Shown here: positions 35,682-44,390 of the stretch, one piece after another | Layout: every line of letters begins with the position of its first letter | Numbering within the stretch: position 1 is the stretch's first letter | DNA from: Flavobacterium pectinovorum | GTDB taxonomy: Bacteria > Bacteroidota > Bacteroidia > Flavobacteriales > Flavobacteriaceae | DNA: 64,000 bases | Direction of reading: 5' to 3' | Assembly: GCF_900142715.1 (NCBI RefSeq) | Contig: NZ_FRBX01000006.1 | Location: 186,001 to 250,000 of the forward strand | Notes under the pieces: generated by a model | What the model was told of the DNA's origin: nothing | The model's database searches: none | The model's input: only the letters and a program-made list of their open reading frames with translations | Position numbers and translations under genes: made by a program

Positions 35682-37583
35682 TTAAAGCGTTTCGCTCAGC
35701 CATTTAAAAAATTCTCCCTGCCAAACCTGAGCATTTTGTGGCTGTAAAACCCAATGGTTTTCTTCTGGAAAATAAACCAATCTGCTTTTAATTCCGCGAA
35801 GCTGTGCAGCCTGAAAAGCTTCTTGTCCTTGCCCAATTGGTACACGGAAATCTTTTCCTCCCTGAAAAATTAAAATCGGTTTATTCCAGTTTTGTACCAA
35901 AGTTGCCGGATTAAAAGTAGTGTAAGCTTTTTGAGCCACAGCATTGTCTTTTTCCCAATATGCACCTCCAAAATCCCAATTGTTAAAGAAAACTTCTTCA
36001 GTAGTTCCTAACATACTTACCGTATTGAAAACGCCATCGTGAGCTATAAAAGTTTTAAAACGGTTGTTATGAATTCCGGCTAAATAAAATACCGAATATC
36101 CTCCATAACTTGCACCAACACAACCTAAACGACTTTTGTCTACATAATTTTCTTTGGCAACATCATCAATCGCAGAAAGGTAATCATCCATAACCTGTCC
36201 GCCCCAATCTTTACTAATTTGTTCGTTCCATTCAACACCGTGACCTGGCATTCCGCGACGATTTGGCGCTACAACAATATACCCTTTTGCCGCCATTAAA
36301 GAGAAATTCCAACGGAAAGAATACGATTGTGTCAACGCACTTTGTGGTCCGCCCTGACAGAATAATAAAGTCGGATATTTTTTTGAAGCATCAAAATTTG
36401 GAGGTAAAATTACCCAAACCAACATTTTTTTGCCATCAGTTGTTGTAACATAACGTCTTTCAGTTTTGCTTAACGCCAATGTTTTATACGTTTCGGTATT
36501 TACATTTGAAAGTTGTTTCCAGGTATTTTTCTTCAAATTATAAGAGAAAATTTCAGGAGCGTGATTCATATCATTTCTTGTTACGATGATATCATCGCCA
36601 GAAAATCCTACTAAATCATTTACATCAAAATCACCATTTGTAATTTGACGAACCTGAATTGCAATTCTTGTTAAACCCGGAAAATTGACAACAAAAAGTT
36701 GTTTTGTACCATCAACCGGAGCAACAAAATAAACATTTTTTCCATCTTTGCTCCAGATAAAATTATCTACAGTTCCGTCCCAGTTTGCTGTTAAGTTAGT
36801 TTTGATTCCTTTAAACTCAACAATAATATCATTTTTGTCAGCCTCGTAACCGTCACGTTTCATTTGTAACCACGTTAAATTTCCTGTTGGAGAAAATTGC
36901 GGAGCCGTATCGTAACCCAAATTATCTTCGGTTCTGTTAGTAGTTTTTTGAGTCTCTAAATTATACTCATAAATATTCGTGTTTGTAGAAACAGCATATT
37001 CAGTTCCTGCTTTTTTCTTGCACACATACAAAATACTTTTTCCGTCAGGAGACCAGATATAATCTTCATCACCGCCAAAAGGTTTTTGCGGAGAATCAAA
37101 AGTTTCACCTTTTAAAATGTCAATACCTTTTGCGCCTTCTTTATTTTCTTTATAAAAAACGTGGTTAAATTTTCCTTCATTCCACGTATCCCAATGACGA
37201 TAATCTAAACCATTATAAATTTGAACATCTGATTTTGTCAGGTTAGGATAATAGTCTTTTCCTAAAACTTTATCAATTTTTACTTCTTCATTATATACTA
37301 AAAATTTTCCGTCAGGCGAAATATTTTTGTCTTTCAACACTTCTTTAGTATCTTTAATTTCAGTTGCATTTCCACCATTTACAGGAATCGTGTAAAATTT
37401 AGAATGCGATTTGTTTTCTTCAACAGAAGGAGTTGAAACCTTAAAAACAACATTTTTTTCATCTTTCGAAAGCCCAAGTGCAGAGACTCTTCCTAACTTC
37501 CATAACAATTCCGGTGACATTACATTCTGTCCGATAGCATTTAAACTCATCATTATTAAGGTTGTAAATAATACTTTTTTCAT
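35682..37583 (-). CDS. S9-family prolyl-oligopeptidase-like peptidase
   Basis: 633 residues, signal peptide MKKVLFTTLIMMSLNAIGQN. A beta-propeller (about 35-360) is followed by an alpha/beta hydrolase domain with nucleophile Ser492 in GASYGGYS, probable Asp578 (QGGKDFRVP) and His610 (ENHWV). This is the arrangement of acylaminoacyl/dipeptidyl peptidases, which release short peptides in the periplasm. Monocistronic, divergent from the FAD oxidoreductase gene across a hairpin-bearing gap. Confidence 0.92.
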   Translation of the reverse strand: MKKVLFTTLIMMSLNAIGQNVMSPELLWKLGRVSALGLSKDEKNVVFKVSTPSVEENKSHSKFYTIPVNGGNATEIKDTKEVLKDKNISPDGKFLVYNEEVKIDKVLGKDYYPNLTKSDVQIYNGLDYRHWDTWNEGKFNHVFYKENKEGAKGIDILKGETFDSPQKPFGGDEDYIWSPDGKSILYVCKKKAGTEYAVSTNTNIYEYNLETQKTTNRTEDNLGYDTAPQFSPTGNLTWLQMKRDGYEADKNDIIVEFKGIKTNLTANWDGTVDNFIWSKDGKNVYFVAPVDGTKQLFVVNFPGLTRIAIQVRQITNGDFDVNDLVGFSGDDIIVTRNDMNHAPEIFSYNLKKNTWKQLSNVNTETYKTLALSKTERRYVTTTDGKKMLVWVILPPNFDASKKYPTLLFCQGGPQSALTQSYSFRWNFSLMAAKGYIVVAPNRRGMPGHGVEWNEQISKDWGGQVMDDYLSAIDDVAKENYVDKSRLGCVGASYGGYSVFYLAGIHNNRFKTFIAHDGVFNTVSMLGTTEEVFFNNWDFGGAYWEKDNAVAQKAYTTFNPATLVQNWNKPILIFQGGKDFRVPIGQGQEAFQAAQLRGIKSRLVYFPEENHWVLQPQNAQVWQGEFFKWLSETL

Positions 37584-37695
37584 AATAAAATTCTAATTTT
37601 TGTGGGGCTAAAAGTACGGATTTTAAATTCCAACTTTTAAATTCCAAATTCCAATTTAATGTTAAACTTACCATCTTGCACACCTTATTGACACC

Positions 37696-37768
37696 CTGAG
37701 CGTCCCGAGACTTCGGGAGAAGGCTTAAGTGTGAAAAAAGGCTTCTCCCGAAGTCTCGGGACGCTCAG
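37696..37768. repeat. Long perfect inverted repeat in a divergent promoter region
   Basis: 27-bp arms (37696-37722 and 37742-37768, CTGAGCGTCCCGAGACTTCG and on) are perfect complements around a 19-base loop. GC-rich relative to the surroundings. It lies between two divergent genes, so it is not a terminator for either. It looks like a dispersed repeat element. Confidence 0.85.
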
Positions 37769-37891
37769 CCTGACATAGTCAGAAATAAACCTTAAATCGA
37801 GTTTGACTCCCATAATTGGAATTTGGAATTTTTAAAATTGAAATTTATTTTTTGGTACAAAAAATCATTATTTTTATAAAAAATTGCCAAA

Positions 37892-39004
37892 ATGGATTTA
37901 AGTTACTGGGAACTGAAAAATTGGTTCACCAACGTTGATTATACAATTGTTGGAAGTGGAATTGTAGGATTGCATGCAGCTTTACGCTTACGCGAAAGAT
38001 TTCCGGCAGCTAAAATTCTCGTTTTAGAAAAAGGAGCATTACCACAAGGAGCGAGTACGAAAAATGCCGGTTTTGCCTGTTTTGGTAGTCTTTCTGAAAT
38101 TTTAGAAGATTTAAACACGCACTCAGAAGAAGATGTTGTGCAATTGATTGAAAAACGCTGGCAGGGTTTGCAATTACTTCGAAAAAGACTTGGGGACACT
38201 GCAATAGATTTTAAACCTCATGGCGGATATGAATTGTTTCTAAAAGAAGATGAAAGAGTTTTTAATGAAGCTGTAATGCGTTTGCCATTTATCAACGAAA
38301 TTTTAAAACCCATTTTTAAGAGTGATGTTTTTGCCAAAGAAGTCGACCGATTTGGATTTGAAAATATTCACGAATATTTGATTTTTAATCCGTTTGAAGC
38401 CCAAATTGATACTGGAAATATGATGCAGGAATTGCTGAAACAAGCCGTTGCTGCAGATATTCTAATTTTGAATCAACAAAACGTAACCGGTTATGCCGAT
38501 TTAGGAAATCAGGTTGAAATTGCACTTGGCGATTTTAGTTTTAAATCTCAAAAAATATTTTTTGCCACAAATGGTTTTGCCAATGCTTTGACAAAAGGAG
38601 AAGTGCAACCAGCCAGAGCACAGGTTTTAATAACAGAGCCGATTAAAAATCTGGATATAAAAGGAACTTTTCATTTGGATCGCGGTTATTATTATTTCAG
38701 AAATATTGGTGACAGAATTTTACTTGGCGGAGGAAGAAACCTCGATTTTGAAGCAGAAAACACAACTGAATTTGGGCAGACCAAAATTGTACAAAATAAG
38801 TTGGAAGATTTACTTAAAAATGTAATTTTACCAAATCAGGATTTTCAAATTGCGCATCGTTGGAGTGGTATTATGGGAATCGGAAACAGTAAAAAACCTG
38901 TTGTTTCGCAACTGTCTGAAAACGTGTTTTGTGGAGTACGTTTGGGCGGGATGGGCGTTGCAATAGGAAGTTTAATAGGAACAGAATTAGCAGATTTAAT
39001 ATAA
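37892..39004 (+). CDS. FAD-dependent oxidoreductase (DAO family)
   Basis: 370 residues. The dinucleotide-binding motif TIVGSGIVGLHAALRL (18-33) with ILVLEKG ends the first Rossmann strand pair. The GASTKNAGFACFGS segment contacts FAD in D-amino-acid-oxidase/glycine-oxidase-like enzymes. C-terminal GVRLGGMGVAIGSLIG closes the FAD fold. The substrate is not deducible. Its stop codon overlaps the mtgA start (TAATG). Confidence 0.88.
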   Translation: MDLSYWELKNWFTNVDYTIVGSGIVGLHAALRLRERFPAAKILVLEKGALPQGASTKNAGFACFGSLSEILEDLNTHSEEDVVQLIEKRWQGLQLLRKRLGDTAIDFKPHGGYELFLKEDERVFNEAVMRLPFINEILKPIFKSDVFAKEVDRFGFENIHEYLIFNPFEAQIDTGNMMQELLKQAVAADILILNQQNVTGYADLGNQVEIALGDFSFKSQKIFFATNGFANALTKGEVQPARAQVLITEPIKNLDIKGTFHLDRGYYYFRNIGDRILLGGGRNLDFEAENTTEFGQTKIVQNKLEDLLKNVILPNQDFQIAHRWSGIMGIGNSKKPVVSQLSENVFCGVRLGGMGVAIGSLIGTELADLI

Positions 39005-39777
39005 TGGCAGTTAAAAAACCCGCACCAAAAAAAACAACAACCGCAAGTAAACCAAAACCAACAGCTAAGAAAAAGGGAAATCGTTCTTTTGGCGAAAAAG
39101 TAAAATGGTTTTTTATTAAACTGATGTTATGGTTTTTCGGACTCTCAATTGGATCCGTGATATTTTTTAAATATATACCCGTTCCTTTTACGCCATTAAT
39201 GTTAATAAGGGCTATAGAAAATAAACTCGGAGGAAAAGAGGTTTATTTTGATCACGATTGGGAACCAATTGATAAAATTTCGATGAATTTGCAAAAAGCC
39301 GTTATCGCAAGTGAAGACGGAACTTTTTTATCACACAATGGTTTCGATTTCAAGGCACTTCAAAAAGCATATAAAAGCAACGAACGCGGACGCCGAATTC
39401 GTGGCGGAAGTACGATCTCACAACAAACGGCCAAAAATGTGTTTTTATGGCAGGGAAAAAGTTATTTCCGTAAAGGCTTAGAAGCTTATTTTACCGTTTT
39501 AATAGAAATTATCTGGGGCAAAGAACGCATTATGGAAGTGTACCTGAACAGTATCGAAATGGGTGATGGTGTTTACGGAGCTTATGCCGCAACAGAACAT
39601 TGGTATCGTCGCGATGCTTCGAGTTTAACGCCAATGCAGGCTGCCGGAATTGCTGCAATATTACCAAATCCAAGAAAATTCAAGGCTACAGGATCTTCCA
39701 GTTATATAAACAGACGTAAAGAAAGAATTGTTCGTGAAATGCGCGCCGTAGGAAAAATAAATTATGATGGGAAGTAA
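39004..39777 (+). CDS. mtgA: Monofunctional biosynthetic peptidoglycan transglycosylase
   Basis: 257 residues from ATG 39004; a longer frame upstream would run inside the oxidoreductase gene. A basic K/P/T-rich N-terminus, one membrane helix (about 36-56) and a GT51 domain: catalytic Glu104 in AVIASEDGTFLSHNGFD, then RGGSTISQQTAKN, KERIMEVYLNSIEMG and PNPRKF. It polymerises lipid II into glycan strands at the outer face of the inner membrane, without a transpeptidase domain. Confidence 0.94.
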   Translation: MAVKKPAPKKTTTASKPKPTAKKKGNRSFGEKVKWFFIKLMLWFFGLSIGSVIFFKYIPVPFTPLMLIRAIENKLGGKEVYFDHDWEPIDKISMNLQKAVIASEDGTFLSHNGFDFKALQKAYKSNERGRRIRGGSTISQQTAKNVFLWQGKSYFRKGLEAYFTVLIEIIWGKERIMEVYLNSIEMGDGVYGAYAATEHWYRRDASSLTPMQAAGIAAILPNPRKFKATGSSSYINRRKERIVREMRAVGKINYDGK

Positions 39778-40714
39778 AAAAATTGTTTTTGCATTCCTGA
39801 TATTAACTACTACGTTGACTTTTGGACAAGGAAAAACTAAAGAAATAGGTTTTATTACTGATAATGATTTATATACATCGTCTAAAAATGACATGTATTA
39901 TACAAATGGTTTGGAGCTTTTTTACCGATTTTTATCGAAAAATGAAAATGAAAAAATCAACAAGAAAATAACTGAGTTTCGTGTGGGTCAATATATTTAT
40001 AATCCGAGGTATATTAATATCGAAGCTCGTAACCGTAACAACCGTCCGTTTGCCGGTTATCTTTTTGCCGAAGCGGGCAGAAGCTTTTTTTACCAATCTG
40101 AGTCAGTTTTAAAAACCGATTTTCAGTTGGGTTATATGGGGCCAAATGCTTTTGGAAGACAAATGCAGGAAGCTTTTCATCATACTATTGGATACAAAGA
40201 AGTTTTTGGTTGGGAAAATCAGGTTCACAATGCATTAGGCATTCAGGCGCATGCTTTGTATTCGAAGAAATTGCTTAAAAATGAACCCAACGAATTTGCC
40301 GATCTTCACTTTCAGACAGAAGCAAATGTGGGAACAATTTTCACCGGAGTTTCCGCAGGATTTTTAACCCGACTAGGTTTCAAAAAATTACTCCCAATTT
40401 ACGATTCTAATTTGCACGATGCTTCTGTAAGTTCACAAGCACAATACAATGTTCGTGAATTTTACTTTTACGCTATTCCAAGTATCAATTACCAATTTTA
40501 TGATGCTACAATCGAAGGAAGCATGTTTAGCAATACAAGTCCGGTAACTTTCGAATTGATTCCGTGGCGATTTAATGCTGAATTTGGTTTAAAATTTCGT
40601 CATAATAGCTTCAACATGTCTTACTCTTTTATTTATCATGGCAAAGAATTGGAAAGTCATGATATGACGGGATCTTTTTACGGGAGTATTCGATTGGGGT
40701 ATTTGTTGAAGTAG
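39767..40714 (+). CDS. LpxR-family (DUF2219) lipid A deacylase
   Basis: 315 residues. The tandem ATGs at 39764/39767 both overlap the mtgA 3' end. Signal peptide ending LTFGQ. The mature start GFITDNDLY with YYTNGLELFYRF matches the N/D/T active-site strands of LpxR, and RPFAGYLFAEAG, YMGPNAFG, FHHTIGYKEVFGWENQ and RFNAEFGLK follow the family order. LpxR removes the 3'-acyloxyacyl group from lipid A in the outer membrane. Whether this one is active on flavobacterial lipid A is not known. Confidence 0.85.
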   Translation: MGSKKIVFAFLILTTTLTFGQGKTKEIGFITDNDLYTSSKNDMYYTNGLELFYRFLSKNENEKINKKITEFRVGQYIYNPRYINIEARNRNNRPFAGYLFAEAGRSFFYQSESVLKTDFQLGYMGPNAFGRQMQEAFHHTIGYKEVFGWENQVHNALGIQAHALYSKKLLKNEPNEFADLHFQTEANVGTIFTGVSAGFLTRLGFKKLLPIYDSNLHDASVSSQAQYNVREFYFYAIPSINYQFYDATIEGSMFSNTSPVTFELIPWRFNAEFGLKFRHNSFNMSYSFIYHGKELESHDMTGSFYGSIRLGYLLK

Positions 40715-40821
40715 ATTTTTTAAGTTGCTAAGGGACTGAGATTCTTAGGTTCTGAGTTTTTTGCTTGAAAAATTGCGGAGACGCAAAGCTTCTTTATGGT
40801 TATTAATGTTGAATTTATTGT

Positions 40822-40920
40822 AAGTACTGATTTTAAATTTGGTTATCAGTACTTTGTAAATAATTTATATGTATTATTGTATTTAAAATAAGTAATAACT
40901 TACAATAATACATTATTTAC
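40822..40920. repeat. Two nested dyads upstream of an orphan gene
   Basis: AAGTACTGA (40822-40830) pairs with TCAGTACTT (40846-40854). GTAAATAAT...GTATTATTG (40856-40879) pairs with CAATAATACATTATTTAC (40903-40920). The second dyad ends one base before the next gene's ATG. This could be an operator or a structure hiding the ribosome binding site. Confidence 0.5.
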
Positions 40921-40921
40921 A

Positions 40922-41599
40922 ATGTTTGAAAATTTTAATGATTTTAAGAAAGATGAAGATCTTGGGCAATATTCCTCATACGCATCCTACAACAACGATT
41001 TATTGAGATTGGTTGATTTTTATGGACGAACTCCATTTGATTGGTACAGAAATAAAAAAACAGGGGAAATAATTTGGCTTGACGGGCATGCGAGAATTGA
41101 CCACTATTCTAATCTAGGGCATACTTGGGGGAAAACTTTTGCAAATGGTGACAGATTATTATTGGATGGAGATACTAAACAAGTTACCTATAACGGAGAA
41201 GTTATTCACAATTTTAATAAAAAATCATCATTTTTTAGTGGAGGATATGCATTTTCTGACGGAGGAAACAATCAAGACCCTGGCTCATTACGCAAAGGAT
41301 CGAGAGATGTGACATGGATTGATTTTGGCGGTGCATTTGAAGCGCTTATTATTATATTGGGGTTTGACGTGAAAGGTAGTACTTCAAAAGGAAAAGGTAC
41401 AAATGGAGGAAAACCAACATATGAGAATAAAATTGACGATGGAATAAATGCTGTTGATAATGCTGGAAATGCTACAAAGGCGATAAAAGAAATTAAAGAG
41501 AGTAAAAGTGATGGAGAAAAAAAACATGTGTCAGATTCTGTAACAGTTCTTACGTATGAAAAAGGTAAATTAATTAATGAAGAACGTAAAGTAAAATGA
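40922..41599 (+). CDS. Orphan putative toxin tip
   Basis: 225 residues, no signal peptide. Phrases such as FYGRTPFDWYRNKKTGEIIWLDG and HTWGKTFANGDRLLLDGD resemble the linkers that follow the Rhs core in flavobacterial YD-repeat proteins, but no core is present here. The C-terminus is charged and low-complexity. It is translationally coupled (ATGA overlap) to a membrane-anchored MORN-type protein, as toxin/immunity pairs often are. Activity unknown; the toxin call is inference. Confidence 0.5.
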   Translation: MFENFNDFKKDEDLGQYSSYASYNNDLLRLVDFYGRTPFDWYRNKKTGEIIWLDGHARIDHYSNLGHTWGKTFANGDRLLLDGDTKQVTYNGEVIHNFNKKSSFFSGGYAFSDGGNNQDPGSLRKGSRDVTWIDFGGAFEALIIILGFDVKGSTSKGKGTNGGKPTYENKIDDGINAVDNAGNATKAIKEIKESKSDGEKKHVSDSVTVLTYEKGKLINEERKVK

Positions 41600-42384
41600 T
41601 GAATAAAAAGAATAAAATGATTTTGGTACTAATATTCATAGTAGTAATATTGGTTTTGGTAGTATTATTATTTTTCTTTAAAAATGAGGAGGTTCATATT
41701 TTAAAGAAATATGATGTTAAAACTAAACAAACCACAACCTTAGAATATATCATAAAAGATAAAGATACTATTTTTCAGGGTAAGTTTATTTGCTATAATG
41801 AAAAAGGGAACAAAACATATGAAGGTGTTTTTGTAAATGGGCATATTAAAGGAAAAACCATTCACTATTACGACAATGGAAATATAGAATCAATAGATTA
41901 TATAAAAAATAGTAAAGTTACAGAAGAAAGTACCTATAATTATCCAAGTGGCAAGGTCATGAAATATCTTATGTATGATGATTTTGGAATACTTGATTTT
42001 TTAATTAGATATGATGAATCAACTAATGTAAAAAGCTACGAAGGTTTGCCATTAATAGAAATTTATCAATATAAAATAGCAAATAAAGAACAATTCAAAA
42101 TAAAAATTAATCAATATTTAAAAGTTGGAGATACCTTAAAACATCAATATTTTATAGCAAATATACCTAATGCCAAGCGCAATTTTAAGATAGAAAATTT
42201 AGATGTTGATAATAAAAAAGTTAAACGAACATTCAAAAAAACTTCTCAAACAGGTATTGATGTAAAAGAGATTTTAACAAAAAAAGGAATAAATACTATA
42301 AGAGCGATAGTTAAATATGAATTTAATGATAAAGAAAAGACCGTTATAAATGATACAATTTCTTTTAAAGTTATGGTTGATTAG
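41596..42384 (+). CDS. Membrane-anchored MORN-variant repeat protein, putative immunity
   Basis: 262 residues. One N-terminal membrane helix (about 9-29), then toxin-antitoxin-MORN-like repeats: FICYNEKGNKTYEGVFVNG, KGKTIHYYDNGNIES, YNYPSGKVMKYLMYDD. Overlaps the stop of the preceding gene by 4 bases. Proteins of this repeat type often accompany polymorphic toxins. Confidence 0.6.
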   Translation: MMNKKNKMILVLIFIVVILVLVVLLFFFKNEEVHILKKYDVKTKQTTTLEYIIKDKDTIFQGKFICYNEKGNKTYEGVFVNGHIKGKTIHYYDNGNIESIDYIKNSKVTEESTYNYPSGKVMKYLMYDDFGILDFLIRYDESTNVKSYEGLPLIEIYQYKIANKEQFKIKINQYLKVGDTLKHQYFIANIPNAKRNFKIENLDVDNKKVKRTFKKTSQTGIDVKEILTKKGINTIRAIVKYEFNDKEKTVINDTISFKVMVD

Positions 42385-42415
42385 TCTAAAATGCTGGAAT
42401 AAGATAATGATTCAA

Positions 42416-42919
42416 TTAAATTTTAAAACGCTTAATTATTTTTCTTTCTTTATTGAAATCTAATTCTAAAGAATCGCTGGATATTTTTTTTACGATAATT
42501 CCATCTGCAAGCGCATCTTTTCTTAAACGAAACATTTTTTGGTTGATTTTAATGATGACCAATTCTCCGCGTGAATCTTTTATATAACCATGATACGAAA
42601 TTGCCGGCCACACTGTTAGTTGGCGAGGCTGAATTGCGGGTTTTGCTCTTTTTGGTGCTGTAGAAGTGTTATTTGTATATTGTCTTTTAGGGAAGGAGAC
42701 TGCTTCCTGCGTTTGCTTGTTTAGAAAAGGATCTCTCGATACTTTTTCTAATGCAAAAGTATCTTTGTTGATTTGATTGAACTGTATTTTTTCTGAATAT
42801 ACGGTATTGGCAGCTATTTCTTTAGTAAAGAAATATTGACTGATCGTTTTATAAAATACAGACCCCCATAGTCCTAAAACTACAATTATTAAAACAATAT
42901 TAATTTTCTTTTTAACCAT
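42416..42919 (-). CDS. GspC/PilP-like inner-membrane periplasmic protein
   Basis: 167 residues. One N-terminal membrane helix (about 7-25), a linker, SRDPFL, and a small C-terminal beta domain (VWPAISYHGYIKDSRGELV, then KMFRLRKDALADGIIVKKI), the HR/PilP layout that contacts the secretin in T2SS and type IV pili. It is the last gene of the T2SS-like operon, 6 bases after the FN3 lipoprotein. Confidence 0.7.
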   Translation of the reverse strand: MVKKKINIVLIIVVLGLWGSVFYKTISQYFFTKEIAANTVYSEKIQFNQINKDTFALEKVSRDPFLNKQTQEAVSFPKRQYTNNTSTAPKRAKPAIQPRQLTVWPAISYHGYIKDSRGELVIIKINQKMFRLRKDALADGIIVKKISSDSLELDFNKERKIIKRFKI

Positions 42920-42925
42920 TTTTTC

Positions 42926-43882
42926 TTAGATTACTGTCACCTTAAACGGACTACTATAAGCACTGATATTACCTGCAGAATCACTAGTTTTAATTCTCCA
43001 GTAATAATCTCCAATAGCCGTAAATGTATATTGATAGGATGTACTTGAATTGTTTGTAGTAAAAAGGAGGGTGGTAAAAGTATTGGTGGTCGAAAATTCT
43101 ATAGTGTACAACAATGGCGACTGCACTGTTCCACTGTCGGTTGGAGAAATCCAGGTGAAAGCAGTTGATACGTTATTTGTAATGGTAGCATTAGTTGCCG
43201 GGACACTATTTTGCGGTACATTTGGAACAACGGTATCTATCATAAAATTTCTTGTAGATACTTGTGTGGTTTGGCTCGTACTGTTTATACCTCTTATTTT
43301 CCATTGATAAACAGCGTCCTGCTCTAAATCTGTGCTGCTTAACGCGACAGTTGTTTCGGATATACTTTCTGCGGTATAAACAGATTCACCGGTTGTAGTA
43401 TTTACTACTTCTACATTATAACTCGTTGCTGCCGCCAGTTTTTGCCATTTAAGCGTAACGCTTGTTGTATTTTTGTAAATGTTATTGTCTGGACTGGATA
43501 ATATAACTTGCTGATTGGCGAGGTCTTCAGTAGTTATTATAGAGAAAGTTGAAGTTTCTGAATATTCAGATTCATAAGCAAAATTTTCGCCTCTTACTTT
43601 CCATAAGTAAGATCCCGGCTCTAATGGACAAATGAAACTTGTTTGGCTAACTAATGAGTCAAACACTATTGTTTCTTCTAAATCTAATACTTGTAAGCGA
43701 TATTTTTTTGCTCCATCAAGTTCGTTCCATTTAAAGTTGACTACATTACTTTCAATTGTTGCATCATCTTTTGGGGATATCGTTTCTATGGTATCATTTG
43801 AAATGTCTTCTTCAAAAACATCATCACAAGATATAATCGATAGGGCTAAAAGTGCGAATATAATTTTATTTATTGTTTTCAT
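42926..43882 (-). CDS. Lipoprotein with three fibronectin-III-like domains
   Basis: 318 residues. Lipobox LSIISC (Cys19), then about three repeats each with the pattern P-x-D/N...VTLKW-x-x-L-x-x-A-x-x-Y-x-V/L...Y-x-W-K-I-R-G. Such lipoproteins sit in the outer or inner membrane. Inside this operon it may act as a pilotin-like or surface accessory factor; that role is inference. The start overlaps the end of the upstream GspM-like gene by 17 bases. Confidence 0.8.
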   Translation of the reverse strand: MKTINKIIFALLALSIISCDDVFEEDISNDTIETISPKDDATIESNVVNFKWNELDGAKKYRLQVLDLEETIVFDSLVSQTSFICPLEPGSYLWKVRGENFAYESEYSETSTFSIITTEDLANQQVILSSPDNNIYKNTTSVTLKWQKLAAATSYNVEVVNTTTGESVYTAESISETTVALSSTDLEQDAVYQWKIRGINSTSQTTQVSTRNFMIDTVVPNVPQNSVPATNATITNNVSTAFTWISPTDSGTVQSPLLYTIEFSTTNTFTTLLFTTNNSSTSYQYTFTAIGDYYWRIKTSDSAGNISAYSSPFKVTVI

Positions 43883-44390
43883 AATTTTGAAAAATCATTT
43901 TTAAATGTAAAACTTCAGAGGTATTGTTTTTTTTGGTGGTATAAAAATTCATGCTGACAATTCTCGAATAATCAAACTTTTTTTCAAAACCATATCCTAA
44001 GGCTAATAATTGATTGCAGTTTCCGGTTACATCAAGCTGATTACTAATTATTCGGTAATTTTCATCAGAAAAAACATGAGAAGATTGCAAGTCATTAATA
44101 GAAATTTTAGGATCTTCAGTAGAGGCAAAACTTATTATTCCTTGTTGTACCATTTCTTTTGTAATACCTTCTTTGCCAATAACACGATCCAGATAATTAA
44201 TTTCTTTTGTTAGTTTCTCTGTATTATTAGCTTTTTTATTGATGTCGTTTGTTTTCTCAGATAATGTTTTATATTCATGTATTACCTGAAACAAGTTGTG
44301 AAAAGATCTTTTATATGCTGTTATTAAAAGCATAACAAAAACCAGAAGCAAAACCATGAATTTCTTTTTATAGGAATAGTTTTCAAACAT
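43866..44390 (-). CDS. GspM/PilO-like protein
   Basis: 174 residues. Short cytoplasmic start, one membrane helix (about 10-27, FMVLLLVFVMLLITAY), a coiled segment (residues 35-70) and a small periplasmic alpha/beta domain. This is the PilO/GspM topology. It overlaps the GspL-like gene by 8 bases and the FN3 gene by 17, so the three are tightly co-translated. Confidence 0.72.
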   Translation of the reverse strand: MFENYSYKKKFMVLLLVFVMLLITAYKRSFHNLFQVIHEYKTLSEKTNDINKKANNTEKLTKEINYLDRVIGKEGITKEMVQQGIISFASTEDPKISINDLQSSHVFSDENYRIISNQLDVTGNCNQLLALGYGFEKKFDYSRIVSMNFYTTKKNNTSEVLHLKMIFQNYENNK

